This document shows positions 42,062 to 51,449 of a stretch of 64,000 nt of DNA, piece by piece. The stretch comes from RYN-230 sp963770535. GTDB taxonomy: Bacteria > Actinomycetota > Actinomycetes > Streptosporangiales > Streptosporangiaceae. The translations under genes and the position numbers were made by a program. Position 1 is the first letter of the stretch; each line of letters begins with the position of its first letter. Below the pieces are notes generated by a model that was given only the letters and a program-made list of their open reading frames with translations, did no database searches and was not told the DNA's origin. The DNA is taken from assembly GCA_963770535.1 (NCBI GenBank), contig CAVYPZ010000003.1:496001-560000 (forward strand), in the 5' to 3' direction.

Positions 42062-42673
42062 ATGAGCGGTATGCACATGGCGGACGAACCCGGACCGGGA
42101 CCTGTGTCTCCCGCCCCTTCGGGCCACCCGGAACCGGGCACCGTGAATCACCGCCGTGCCACGCGGCCGACGCCCCGGCGCCGCGCGATCTGGCTGGGGA
42201 TGCTGCGCGCCCTCGCCACCACCGTCGCGCTCGTCGCGCTGTACTACCTGCTGCCGCTGGAGCATCTCGCAAGCATTTCGCTGGTCATCACCCTGGCGGC
42301 CGGGCTGGTGATCCTGGTCGCCGTGGCTGCCTGGCAGCTGCGCGCGGTCCTGCGGGCCCGGTACCCGGGCGTGCGGGCGGCCGTGGCCCTCGCGGCTACC
42401 GTGCCCTTGTTCCTCCTCCTGTTCGCCTCGGCCTACTACGTGTCGTCCCGCGGCACGCCGGGCAGTTTCAGCGAGCACCTCACCCGCACTGATGCGCTGT
42501 ACTTCACCGTGACCACGTTCACCACCGTCGGATTCGGCGACATCACCGCGACCAGCCAGACGACCCGGCTCGTGGTGACCGTGCAGATGCTCCTCGACCT
42601 GCTGGCCCTGGGCCTGGGCATCCGCGTGTTCATCGGCGCGGTCAAGCGCGCCCGGGAAGCACAGTCCGACTGA
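42062..42673 (+). CDS. potassium channel protein (Ion_trans_2 type)
   Basis: About 203 residues. After a Pro-rich, positively charged N terminus come three to four hydrophobic helices (LALYYLL-type segments at about residues 47-110), then the pore: YFTVTTFTTVGFGDI, whose T-V-G-F-G-D is the K+ selectivity filter, and a last inner helix. No cytoplasmic RCK domain follows; the protein ends in VKRAREAQSD. ATG 42062 is chosen; no clear ribosome-binding site is present. It stands alone. Confidence 0.9.
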   Translation: MSGMHMADEPGPGPVSPAPSGHPEPGTVNHRRATRPTPRRRAIWLGMLRALATTVALVALYYLLPLEHLASISLVITLAAGLVILVAVAAWQLRAVLRARYPGVRAAVALAATVPLFLLLFASAYYVSSRGTPGSFSEHLTRTDALYFTVTTFTTVGFGDITATSQTTRLVVTVQMLLDLLALGLGIRVFIGAVKRAREAQSD

Positions 42674-42698
42674 CCCAGCGCTGCCCTCCGGCCGGGAG

Positions 42699-43412
42699 CT
42701 AAGGCTCCAGGTGCGCGGTGTCGTTGTAGCCGCGCAGGACCCAGCGCTCGGGCATGATGACCAGCCGGGAGATCGACGCGTTGTCCGCGCCGAGGAACGC
42801 GAACGGCCGCGAGCCCGTGGTCATGGCCAGCAGCACGGCGATCACGCCCCCGTGCACGATGACCGCGACCTGCTGGCCCGGGTGGGCCGCCGCGATCCGC
42901 CTGATGGCGCCGCCGGTCCGGGCCGCGAACGCACCGGCGGGCTCGGCACCCGGGATCACGTCCCAGCGTTCCTCGGCCCACATCCGCTCGGCGATGGGGT
43001 GGTTCTCCGCGACCATCTTGCGGAACCGGCCTGCTTCCCACTCGCCCAGGTTGACCTCGCGCAGGTCCGGCTCGACCTTCGGGGTCAGGCCGAGCCGCCC
43101 GGCCAGCGGCGCCGCCGTCTGCGCGGTCCGGCGCAGCGAGGTCACGTAGATGGCCTCGATCGGCGCCTTGGCCAGCCGCTCGGCCAGCCGCTCCGCCTGC
43201 TCCCGCCCGGTCTCGGAGAGTTCCGGGTCGGCGTGCCCGTCCATCAGGGGGAACGGCTTATCCATGTACGCGGCCTCGGACTCGCCATGGCGGATCACCA
43301 GGATGTCGGCCGCGCCGGGCGGTGGCCGGAACCGGGCCTGCCGGTAGGCGGTCGCACCCGGGTGCGTTTCGCGGCCGGTGCTGGCCGGGGGCTGATCCTC
43401 ATCGCTTACCAC
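42699..43412 (-). CDS. histidine phosphatase family protein (phosphoglycerate-mutase-like)
   Basis: 237 residues with the phosphohistidine motif I-R-H-G-E-S near residue 40, T-S-L-R-R-T-A-Q-T-A, E-V-N-L-G-E-W-E and the second catalytic His in V-I-V-H-G-G-V-I. A broad family of small-molecule phosphatases and mutases; the specific substrate is not evident. It converges with the K+ channel gene and is divergent from the GMC oxidoreductase gene. Confidence 0.9.
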   Translation of the reverse strand: MVSDEDQPPASTGRETHPGATAYRQARFRPPPGAADILVIRHGESEAAYMDKPFPLMDGHADPELSETGREQAERLAERLAKAPIEAIYVTSLRRTAQTAAPLAGRLGLTPKVEPDLREVNLGEWEAGRFRKMVAENHPIAERMWAEERWDVIPGAEPAGAFAARTGGAIRRIAAAHPGQQVAVIVHGGVIAVLLAMTTGSRPFAFLGADNASISRLVIMPERWVLRGYNDTAHLEP

Positions 43413-43585
43413 GTCCGCAGGGTAGCCCGCCGGGCTGCGCCGTTCGCGACCAGGTCCGGGGAGATCCCGCTATTGTGCGATGCGGCCGGTGCGGCTCGCG
43501 GCCAGGGCGCCCCTGGCATCGGTGACCGTGGCCGCCTTCCCGGTTCCGGGTAGTCCCGGGCCGGGCCCGCGGCCGGGGAGGGCTG

Positions 43586-45304
43586 ATGGCTCCTGCAGAG
43601 TACGACTTCATCATCGTCGGCGGAGGGTCGGCCGGCAGCGCCCTCGCCAACCGCCTGTCCGCCGATCCCGGCACCCGGGTCCTCGTCCTGGAGGCCGGCC
43701 GGCCGGACTACCCGTGGGACGTCTACATCCACATGCCGGCCGCGCTGACCTTCCCCATCGGCAACAAGTTCTACGACTGGGGTTACGAGTCCGAGCCGGA
43801 GCCGGACCTGAACGGGCGCCGCGTCTACCACGCCCGGGGCAAGGTCCTCGGCGGGTCCAGCAGCATCAACGGGATGATCTTCCAGCGCGGCAACCCGCTG
43901 GACTACGAGCGCTGGGCCGCCGACCCGGGCATGGCGGACTGGGACTACGCGCACTGCCTGCCGTACTTCAAGAAAATGGAGACCTGCCTGGCCGGGGCCG
44001 ACGAGTACCGGGGCGGCAGCGGCCCCCTGGTGCTGGAGCGCGGGCCGGCCACCAGCCCGCTGTTCCTGGCCTTCTTCGCCGCCGTCCAGCAGGCCGGGTA
44101 CCCGCTGACCGACGACGTGAACGGCTACCGCCAGGAGGGCTTCGCCGCCTTCGACCGCAACATCCATCACGGCCGCCGGCTCAGCGCGGCCCGGGCCTAC
44201 CTGCACCCGGTGATGAGCCGGCCTAACCTCACCGTGACCTGCCGCGCGTACGCCACCAGGATCCTGTTCGAGGGGGAGCGGGCGGTCGGCGTGGAGTACC
44301 GCGAAGACGGCGTGCTCCCCGGCGCCGGGCGGGGCGCGGGCCGCGGGCGGGGAGAGGGCCCCGCCCGGCTGGTCCGCGGCCGCGAGATCATCCTGTGCGG
44401 CGGGGCGATCAACACCCCGCAGCTTCTCCAGCTGTCCGGCGTCGGCCCGGCCGGGCTGCTGGAAGGGCTGGGCGTTCACATGGTCGCCGACCTGCCCGGC
44501 GTGGGCGAGAACCTGCAGGACCACCTCGAGGTCTACGTGCAGTACGGGTCGAAGCTGCCGGTGTCGGTGGCGCCCGCCCTCAAGTGGCGCAACCGGCCCC
44601 TGGTCGGCGCGAAGTGGCTCTTCCTGCACAGCGGCCCCGGCGCCACCAACCACTTCGAGGGCGGCGGCTTCATCCGCAGCAACGACGAGGTCGCCTACCC
44701 GAACCTCATGTACCACTTCCTGCCGATCGCGATCCGCTACGACGGTTCCTCGCCAGCGGGCGGGCACGGGTACCAGGTGCATGTCGGGCCGATGTACTCC
44801 GACTCCCGCGGCTCGGTGCGGATCGTGTCCCGCGACCCCGCGGTCCATCCCGCGCTGCGGTTCAACTACCTGTCCACCCCGACCGACCGGCGGGAGTGGG
44901 CCGAGGCCATCCGGGTCACCCGGGACATCCTGAACCAGCCCGCGTTCGGCGAGTACAACGCGGGCGAGCTGTCCCCGGGGGCGGAGGTTGCGACCGACGA
45001 GCAGATCCTCGACTGGGTCCGCCGCGACGCCGAGACCGCGCTGCACCCGTCGTGCACCGCCAAGATGGGCACCGGCACCGACGCGGTCACCGACCCGGCC
45101 ACGATGCGGGTGCACGGCCTGGAGGGGCTCCGGGTCGTGGACGCGTCGGTGATGCCGTACATCACCAACGGCAACATCTACGCCCCGGTGATGATGACCG
45201 CGGAGAAGGCCGCCGACCTGATCCTGGGCAACACCCCGCTGCCCCCCGAACACGTCCCGTTCTACCGGCACCAGCCCCACAAGCCAGTGGCCGAGCCCGG
45301 ATGA
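43586..45304 (+). CDS. GMC-family FAD oxidoreductase, choline-dehydrogenase-like
   Basis: 572 residues with F-I-I-V-G-G-G-S-A-G-S-A-L-A, V-L-E-A-G, the GMC signature in A-R-G-K-V-L-G-G-S-S-S-I-N, I-L-C-G-G-A-I-N-T-P-Q-L-L and a C-terminal H-P-S-C-T-A-K-M-G plus N-G-N-I-Y-A-P. The layout fits BetA-type choline or other alcohol dehydrogenases (cytosolic, no signal peptide). Gly/Arg-rich insertion at about residues 247-260. The following decarboxylase gene overlaps it by four bases (ATGA). Confidence 0.88.
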   Translation: MAPAEYDFIIVGGGSAGSALANRLSADPGTRVLVLEAGRPDYPWDVYIHMPAALTFPIGNKFYDWGYESEPEPDLNGRRVYHARGKVLGGSSSINGMIFQRGNPLDYERWAADPGMADWDYAHCLPYFKKMETCLAGADEYRGGSGPLVLERGPATSPLFLAFFAAVQQAGYPLTDDVNGYRQEGFAAFDRNIHHGRRLSAARAYLHPVMSRPNLTVTCRAYATRILFEGERAVGVEYREDGVLPGAGRGAGRGRGEGPARLVRGREIILCGGAINTPQLLQLSGVGPAGLLEGLGVHMVADLPGVGENLQDHLEVYVQYGSKLPVSVAPALKWRNRPLVGAKWLFLHSGPGATNHFEGGGFIRSNDEVAYPNLMYHFLPIAIRYDGSSPAGGHGYQVHVGPMYSDSRGSVRIVSRDPAVHPALRFNYLSTPTDRREWAEAIRVTRDILNQPAFGEYNAGELSPGAEVATDEQILDWVRRDAETALHPSCTAKMGTGTDAVTDPATMRVHGLEGLRVVDASVMPYITNGNIYAPVMMTAEKAADLILGNTPLPPEHVPFYRHQPHKPVAEPG

Positions 45305-46758
45305 CGGACCCCAGGGATCCCCGCGGGCTCCGCGGGGACGCGCCGCTGCTGGACGGGTGGCTGCGGTTCACCGCGCAGGCCGCGGCCGGGGCGCTCACCC
45401 CGATGAGCGTTCCTGGCCACAAACAGCGCCGCGACCTCACCGGCGACGTGACCGCGGGTGACGCGCCGCTGTACGGCGGGGTGGACACGATCAAGCACGC
45501 GGATGAGCTGCTGGCCGACGCGGAGCGGCGGGCCGCGGCCTTGTGGGGCGCGGACTGGTGCCGGTTCTCGGTGGCCGGATCGACCCACGGCAACCAGGCG
45601 CTGGCCCTGGCCGCGGGCGAGCCGGGCCGGCCGATCGTGGTCACCCGGGCGCTGCACCGCTCGCTGCTGCTCGGCCTCGTGCTGGCCGGCCTGGACCCGG
45701 TGTGGGTACTGCCCGACGTGGACCCCGGCACCGGGCTGCCCGGCCCGGTCCCGGTCAGCGCGGTCCGCGGCGCGCTGGCCCGCCACCCGGACGCCTGCGC
45801 GGTGTTTCTCGGTGACCCGTCCTACGTGGGCACGACCGGCGACCTGGCCGGGCACGCGGCGGCCGCGCACGATGCCGGGGTGCCGCTCCTGGTCGACGCG
45901 GCCTGGGCCGCGCACCTGGGCTTCCACCCGGGGCTGCCGCCGCACGCCCTGGCCGCCGGCGCGGACGCCATGGTGACCAGCGCGCACAAGGTGCTGCCCG
46001 CTTACACCCAGGGAGCGCTGGTGCTGGCGCGCACGGACCGGCTGGGCTCTGCTGGCCTGGACCGGGCCCGCCTGCACCGGGCCTTCGAGGCGACGCACAC
46101 GACCAGCCCGGCCGGCGCGATCATGGCCAGCATCGACGCGGCCCGGGCGCTGCTGGCCCGCGACGGCCGGGATCTCCTCGGCCGTCTCCTGCCCGCCGTC
46201 GCGGCGGCCAGGGACCGGCTGCGCCAGGTGCCGGGCCTGGACGTGCTGGACGGCCCGGGAGTCGAGCCCGCCAAGCTGGTCGTCCTGCTGGCCGGGACCG
46301 GGGCGCACGGCAACGCGGTGGAGGCGGATCTCATCGCGGCGGGGATGCCGGTGGAGATGGCCGACCGGGACACGATCATCCCGATCGTGACCCTGGCCGA
46401 CGACGAGGCCGCCGTGGCCCGCTTCACCACCACCCTCGCGGGTATCGTCGAGGCGCACCGCGGGCCGCCCCGGAAGCCGGTGCCGGCCGCGTCGTGGACG
46501 GTCATTCCCGACATGGCCATGCCGCCGCGGCAGGCATTTTTTTGCCGCAACGAAACCCTGCCCGCCGCCAGCGCCGTCGGCCGGGTGAGCGGTGAGCTGG
46601 TGGCGCCCTACCCACCGGGAGTGCCGGTGCTCGCCCCGGGCGAGGTGATCACGGCAGCGGCGCTGGACGCCCTTCAGGCCGCACGGGCCGACGGCAGCCG
46701 CATCGCCTACGCCGCCGATCCCACCCTGGCCACGTTCCAGGTCATCACCCGGCCCTAA
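45301..46758 (+). CDS. Orn/Lys/Arg decarboxylase-family PLP enzyme
   Basis: The 485-residue protein has M-S-V-P-G-H-K at the N terminus, S-V-A-G-S-T-H-G-N-Q-A, V-D-A-A-W-A-A-H-L-G-F-H, and the PLP lysine in V-T-S-A-H-K-V-L-P-A-Y-T-Q-G-A. It is the shorter type lacking the N-terminal wing domain, as in Bacillus SpeA/YaaO. Product should be a polyamine or related amine. Overlap with the oxidoreductase gene suggests amine formation followed or preceded by alcohol oxidation. Confidence 0.88.
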   Translation: MTDPRDPRGLRGDAPLLDGWLRFTAQAAAGALTPMSVPGHKQRRDLTGDVTAGDAPLYGGVDTIKHADELLADAERRAAALWGADWCRFSVAGSTHGNQALALAAGEPGRPIVVTRALHRSLLLGLVLAGLDPVWVLPDVDPGTGLPGPVPVSAVRGALARHPDACAVFLGDPSYVGTTGDLAGHAAAAHDAGVPLLVDAAWAAHLGFHPGLPPHALAAGADAMVTSAHKVLPAYTQGALVLARTDRLGSAGLDRARLHRAFEATHTTSPAGAIMASIDAARALLARDGRDLLGRLLPAVAAARDRLRQVPGLDVLDGPGVEPAKLVVLLAGTGAHGNAVEADLIAAGMPVEMADRDTIIPIVTLADDEAAVARFTTTLAGIVEAHRGPPRKPVPAASWTVIPDMAMPPRQAFFCRNETLPAASAVGRVSGELVAPYPPGVPVLAPGEVITAAALDALQAARADGSRIAYAADPTLATFQVITRP

Positions 46759-46827
46759 CCGCCTCCAACCGGAAACAACCTTTACCGGCCCATTGTGGAC
46801 GGGGCTGCCGGGGCCTAGCCTGAGCCG

Positions 46828-49170
46828 ATGGATCTTGGGCGCGGGCGGGCAGGCAGACGGCGGCACCAGCGCGGGGAGGCCAGGGCCGCTGCGGCGCGGG
46901 CCGGTGCGGCGCGGGCGGGTGCGGCGCGGGCGGGTGCGGCGCGGGCGGGTGCGGCAAGGGCCGGTGCGGCAAGGGCCGGTGCGTGCGCCGCGGCGTTCAG
47001 CCTCGTGGCGGCACTCGTCACGGCCGCCCCCCTCACGGCAGCGCTGGGCGGCGTGGCCGCAGCCGCCGACGCCTCCACAGCAACGGCGGGCGCCTCCACC
47101 TCAATGGCGGACGCCTCCACTGCAACGGCGGGCGCCTCCACTTCAATGGCGGGCGCCTCTGCCGGAACAGCGGGTACCCCTGCCGCGGCGGATGCCGGGA
47201 CGCCCGGCGGGCCGGCGGCCGCGAAGATCTGCGCCGAGCCTTCCCCGGGGGGCGTGCTTGCCACCGGGTCGCACCGCACCCCGGCCGGGCCGCCGGCGGC
47301 GGCGATCCGGGTCGACCAGGTCGGCTACCCGTCCGGCGCGGCCAAGCTGGCCGAGATCATGACCAGGGCCAGGCCTGCCGGCGGCCTGCGCTGGGTGGTG
47401 GTCCGGGCCGGGTCCTGCACGGTGGCGGCCTCCGGGCTGGCCCGGCAGGACCTTGGCGCCTGGAGCAAGCGTTACGGCTGGGTGTGGGCGGCCCGCTTCA
47501 CCGGGGTCCGGGCGCCGGGCCGGTACCGGGTCGGGATCGTGGGCGATGCGTCGGCGGCCTCACCCTGGTTCAGGATCGGCCCGGCCGCACGCCTGTACGC
47601 CCGGCCGCTGGCCAACGCGCTGTACTTCTACGGGAACGAGCGGGACGGCCCGGACTTCATCCGCACCGCGCTGCGCAGCGCCCCCGGCCATCTCAACGAC
47701 GCCAGCGCGATGACCTACCGGACGCCGCCCGTCAACGACAACGGCGACTTCAAGGGCAGCCTGGCCAGGTACGCGACCGGCGTGCGGGTCAACGCGACGG
47801 GCGGCTGGTTCGATGCCGGGGACTACCTGCACTTCGTCGAGACCACCAGCTATACCGAGGCCATCCTGCTGCAGGGCGTCGCGTCATTCCCCCGGCAGAT
47901 GGGCCCTGGATCCGGCGCGGACTTCACCGGAGAGGTCAGGTTCGGCCTGGACTTCCTCCAGCGGATGTGGGACGAGCGGACCAGGACGCTGTACTACCAG
48001 GTCGGGACCGGCGAGGCGAACAGCTACTACTTCGGTGATCACGACATCTGGCGGCTGCCCCAGGCCGACGACCACTACCAGGGGACCAACCCGCACTACC
48101 TCTACATCCGGCACCCGCCGGTCTTCCGGGCCGGCCGACCCGGGGCGAAGATCAGCCCGAACCTCGCCGGCCGGCTGGCCGCCGACTTCGCGCTGTGCTA
48201 CCAGGTGCTGCGCCGCTCCGACCCCGGCTACGCCGACAGCTGCCTGCGCTCCGCCGAGACCATCTACTCCCTCGCCGACCCGCAGTGGAAAGGCCACCTG
48301 ATGACGGCCATCCCCTGGGATTTCTACCCGGAGACCAGCTGGCGGGACGACATGATGCTGGGCGCCACCGAGCTGGCCCGTGCGCTGGAGTCGGCCAGTG
48401 CCAGCCCGGGCGACCTGCCCGCCGGCCTGCCCGTCCGCTCCGCGGGGACCTACCTGCGGGACGCGGCCGCGTGGGCCAGGGCCTGGATCAGCAGCAAGCA
48501 GGCGCTGTCTGACACGCTGAACCTGTACGACGTGAGCGCGCTGGCCGACTACGAACTGGTCCTGGCCCTCCGCGGGCAGCACGCCAGCGGCCTGGCCGTG
48601 ACCAGGGCGCAGCTCATGGCCGACCTGCGCGGGCAGATCGAGAAGGGCATCCACATCGCGGCGGCCGACCCGTTCGGCTTCGGGTTCGCCTGGGATCAGT
48701 GGGACACCACCACGCATGGCGCCGGGCTGACCGTGATGGCGGACGAGTACGACGCGCTGGCCGGCCGTCCTGTGTACGCGGCCTGGGCGCAGCGCTGGCT
48801 CGATGACATCCTGGGCAGCAACGCCTGGGGCGTCTCCCTCATCGTCGGGGACGGGACCGTGTACCCGGACTGCATGCAGCATCAGGTCGCGAACCTGGCC
48901 GGGTCGCTGGACGGGCAGCCGCCGGTCCTCGCCGGGGCGGCCGTCGAGGGACCGAACTCGTTCGCGGCCACCGGGACCGTGCCGGATATGCGGCGGTGCG
49001 CAGCCAACGCTCCCGGTGATGTCCCGTACGCGGCGTACAACGGGCAGAAGGCCGTGTTCGCCGACAACGTGCAGTCCTACTCCACCGTGGAGCCGGCCAT
49101 CGACCTTACCGCCCTGACCCCGCTGGCCTTCGCCTGGCAGCAGAACGCGGAGCGTTCCGGCGGGCGCTAA
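46828..49170 (+). CDS. secreted glycoside hydrolase family 9 protein
   Basis: 780 residues. A long N terminus of AAARAG repeats leads to a hydrophobic signal segment (AAFSLVAALVTAAPLTAALGG), then a Thr/Ser/Ala repeat linker, an Ig-like CelD_N domain from IRVDQVGYPSGAAKLAEI (about residues 160-250), and the GH9 barrel with catalytic-base motif G-G-W-F-D-A-G-D-Y, LGSNAWGVSLIVGDG, and a late acidic residue in Y-S-T-V-E-P-A-I-D. GH9 members are endoglucanases or exo-beta-glucosaminidases. The unusual GNSAWG-type motif in place of GxNP suggests a non-cellulase substrate. Confidence 0.85.
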   Translation: MDLGRGRAGRRRHQRGEARAAAARAGAARAGAARAGAARAGAARAGAARAGACAAAFSLVAALVTAAPLTAALGGVAAAADASTATAGASTSMADASTATAGASTSMAGASAGTAGTPAAADAGTPGGPAAAKICAEPSPGGVLATGSHRTPAGPPAAAIRVDQVGYPSGAAKLAEIMTRARPAGGLRWVVVRAGSCTVAASGLARQDLGAWSKRYGWVWAARFTGVRAPGRYRVGIVGDASAASPWFRIGPAARLYARPLANALYFYGNERDGPDFIRTALRSAPGHLNDASAMTYRTPPVNDNGDFKGSLARYATGVRVNATGGWFDAGDYLHFVETTSYTEAILLQGVASFPRQMGPGSGADFTGEVRFGLDFLQRMWDERTRTLYYQVGTGEANSYYFGDHDIWRLPQADDHYQGTNPHYLYIRHPPVFRAGRPGAKISPNLAGRLAADFALCYQVLRRSDPGYADSCLRSAETIYSLADPQWKGHLMTAIPWDFYPETSWRDDMMLGATELARALESASASPGDLPAGLPVRSAGTYLRDAAAWARAWISSKQALSDTLNLYDVSALADYELVLALRGQHASGLAVTRAQLMADLRGQIEKGIHIAAADPFGFGFAWDQWDTTTHGAGLTVMADEYDALAGRPVYAAWAQRWLDDILGSNAWGVSLIVGDGTVYPDCMQHQVANLAGSLDGQPPVLAGAAVEGPNSFAATGTVPDMRRCAANAPGDVPYAAYNGQKAVFADNVQSYSTVEPAIDLTALTPLAFAWQQNAERSGGR
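46879..47168 (+). repeat. two tandem repeat tracts at the 5' end of the GH9 gene
   Basis: First, about seven 15-bp units based on GCGGGTGCGGCGCGG (46880-46985). Second, about two and a half 60-bp units built of ACCTCAATGGCG and CAACGGCGGGCGCCTCC blocks (47075-47160). Both keep the reading frame and lengthen low-complexity parts before the catalytic domain. Confidence 0.75.
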
Positions 49171-49379
49171 GTCCCGGGAGGTCCCCACGCCGGGGGTGCG
49201 CGGCTGGCCTGGAGGCTGGGGGGAGGACCGGGCGGCCGGCCGCGGCGCTCGTGTCGTGCCCTTCGTGCGACGCGCGCAACCAGCTTCCTCGTCCGCCGCC
49301 GCATCTCGACATTGCGGGGCAAGCCCATCCCCGGAATTCCCCGGCCGGTGAGGTAGCGTGAGCCCGGATTGGAGACCGC

Positions 49380-49952
49380 ATGACGGATGTGGAACAGGAC
49401 ACCGCCCGGCCAGCCCGGCGGCGGATCGGCGTGCTGATCGGGGTGGCTGCCCTGGTGTACGCGGCCGATGTGATCAGCAAGGTGATCGTGGTCGCGACGC
49501 TGACCGAGACCAAGCCTGTCCCGGTCATCGGCTCGCTCATCCGGCTGGACTACATCCGCAATCCCGGAGCCGCATTCTCGCTCGGTGCGGACGGGTACAC
49601 GGTGGTGTTCACGCTGATCGCGGCGGCGGTGATCGTCGCGATCCTGCGGGTGGCCCGCACCCTGGCCAGCCGCCGCTGGGCGGTCGCGCTCGGCCTCCTG
49701 CTCGGTGGCGCGCTCGGCAACCTGACCGACCGGATCGCCCGCAGCCCCGGGCCGTTGCGCGGCTGGGTGGTCGACTTCATCCAGCTGCCGCACTGGCCGG
49801 TGTTCAACCTGGCCGACTCGGCTATCTGCTGCGCCGGCGCGCTGATGGTCGTGCTCACGCTCCTGGGCCTGCGCCCGGACGGCCACGCTGAGCGCGGGAA
49901 CCTCGGTAGCGAGGCTCGCGGCAGCAGCACCGAGGCGGAAGCTATCCGCTGA
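49380..49952 (+). CDS. lspA: lipoprotein signal peptidase (signal peptidase II)
   Basis: 190 residues with four transmembrane helices and the LspA motifs: Y-I-R-N-P-G-A-A-F-S, G-N-L-T-D-R-I with the first catalytic Asp, and V-V-D-F-I-Q, F-N-L-A-D-S-A-I with the second. It cleaves prolipoprotein signal peptides in the membrane. A C-terminal tail after residue 165 is polar. GGAG precedes the ATG at good spacing. No usual lspA partner gene (rluD, ileS) is nearby, so this may be an extra copy. Confidence 0.93.
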   Translation: MTDVEQDTARPARRRIGVLIGVAALVYAADVISKVIVVATLTETKPVPVIGSLIRLDYIRNPGAAFSLGADGYTVVFTLIAAAVIVAILRVARTLASRRWAVALGLLLGGALGNLTDRIARSPGPLRGWVVDFIQLPHWPVFNLADSAICCAGALMVVLTLLGLRPDGHAERGNLGSEARGSSTEAEAIR

Positions 49953-49969
49953 GGCCTGCCTGCTGATCG

Positions 49970-51424
49970 TCATCCGCGCAGACGGGGGCCCGGGTACAGG
50001 ATCGTCTTGGGCTCGGTGAAGGTCTCCATCGCGAACCGGCCGCCGACCCGGCCCCGCCCGCTCACCGAGCCGGACCGGCCGCCGAACGGCAGATGCGACT
50101 CCCACAGGTTGGTGGAGGCGTTCACGTTGACCCAGCCGGCCCGGGCCTGTTCCGCGAAGGCCAGGCCCCGCTCCAGGTCCCCGGTGAAGACCGCCGCGGT
50201 CAGGCCGAACGGCGAGGTGTTGGTCAGCTCCAGCGCCTCGGCCGCGGACCCGACCTCCACGATCGGTACCACCGGCCCGAACGTCTCCTGCGTGGCGATC
50301 AGCATGTCGGTGGTCACCCCGTCCAGCACGGTCGGCTCCGCGTAGAGCGCGGTGGGGAACCCGGGGGCCCGCCGCCCGCCGTGGCACAGCTTGGCCCCCC
50401 GGCTGACCGCGTCGGCCACGTGCCGGTCGAACTTGGCCGCGGTCGCCTCGTTGTTGAGCGGGCCCATCGTGGTCTGCGGATCGAACGGGTCGCCGAGACG
50501 GACCCGCTCCGCCGTGGCCGCGACCACCCGCTCGGTGAACTCGGCGCGGACCGAGGCGTGCACCAGGAACCGCTCGCCGGCCGTGCAGCTCTGGCCCGCG
50601 CACAGGTATGCGGCCTCCAGCGCTGCCCCGGCGGCCAGGTCCAGGTCCGCGTCCTCCAGGACCACCATCGGGCCGTTGCCGCCCAGCTCGAGCAGCTGCG
50701 TCTTGCCGGCCGCGCGCGCCGCGACCAGCCCGCCGGTGGCCACCGACCCGATGAAGCCCACGGCTGCCACTCCCGGGTGCCCGGCCAGCGCATCCCCGGC
50801 CACGGGCCCGGGGCCGGGGAGGAAGCTGAACACCCCCGGTGGCGTGCCCTGCGCGGCGATGATCCCGGCCAGCACCGCGCAGCACGCGCTGGTGCTCGGC
50901 GCGGGCACCCAGACCACCGCGTTCCCGGCCGCCAGCGCGGGCGCGAAGAGTTCCGCTCCCATCGTGTACGGCCAGTTCCAGGGGCTGATCACGCCAACCA
51001 CCCCGAGGGGAACCCGGGCGGTGATCACCCGGCGGCCGGCGGAGGTGGACGGGGGGTAGGCCCCGTCCAGCCGGCGCACGTCCGCGGCCGCCATCCGGAA
51101 GTACTCGGCCAGCTCGCCGACCTCGTCGTAGGCCTCGGCCGCCAGCGGCTTGCCCTGATCCAGGGTGAGCACCCGGGCCAGCTCGTCGCGGCGGGCGAGA
51201 ATGGCCCCGGCGACCCGCTCGCACCAGGCGGCCCGGTCAAACGCCGACTGGCCCGCCCAGCCTGGCCAGGCCCTGCCCGCCGCGCGCACGGCGTCGTCCA
51301 CGTCCCCCGGGCCGGCCACCGCGACGGAGGCGAATGTCTCCCCGGTCGCCGGGCTGGTCGCCGGGTCCGGGGCCGTGCGCCCGGGCCGCCACTGGCCACC
51401 GACGCAGAGCAGATGCTCGTCCAT
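49970..51424 (-). CDS. NAD(P)-dependent aldehyde dehydrogenase
   Basis: 484 residues from ATG 51424, after GGAGGCGAGGG. It has P-W-N-W-P at the cofactor site, F-I-G-S-V-A-T-G, the general-base Glu in L-L-E-L-G-G-N-G-P, and the catalytic Cys in G-Q-S-C-T-A-G-E-R. The E-T-F-G-P-V-V-P and G-G-R-x-x-S ends are typical. Substrate may be betaine aldehyde, succinate semialdehyde or benzaldehyde-like. The open frame extends upstream to 51781 but that part overlaps the regulator. It follows an IclR gene in the same direction. Confidence 0.92.
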   Translation of the reverse strand: MDEHLLCVGGQWRPGRTAPDPATSPATGETFASVAVAGPGDVDDAVRAAGRAWPGWAGQSAFDRAAWCERVAGAILARRDELARVLTLDQGKPLAAEAYDEVGELAEYFRMAAADVRRLDGAYPPSTSAGRRVITARVPLGVVGVISPWNWPYTMGAELFAPALAAGNAVVWVPAPSTSACCAVLAGIIAAQGTPPGVFSFLPGPGPVAGDALAGHPGVAAVGFIGSVATGGLVAARAAGKTQLLELGGNGPMVVLEDADLDLAAGAALEAAYLCAGQSCTAGERFLVHASVRAEFTERVVAATAERVRLGDPFDPQTTMGPLNNEATAAKFDRHVADAVSRGAKLCHGGRRAPGFPTALYAEPTVLDGVTTDMLIATQETFGPVVPIVEVGSAAEALELTNTSPFGLTAAVFTGDLERGLAFAEQARAGWVNVNASTNLWESHLPFGGRSGSVSGRGRVGGRFAMETFTEPKTILYPGPRLRG

Positions 51425-51449
51425 GTGTCCCTCGCCTCCGGGGGTTGCC

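Noticed and set aside
49167..49340. Small basic open frame on the minus strand between the GH9 and lspA genes
   Set aside because: Arg/Pro-rich, no ribosome-binding site of note, no recognisable family; not strong enough to list as a gene.
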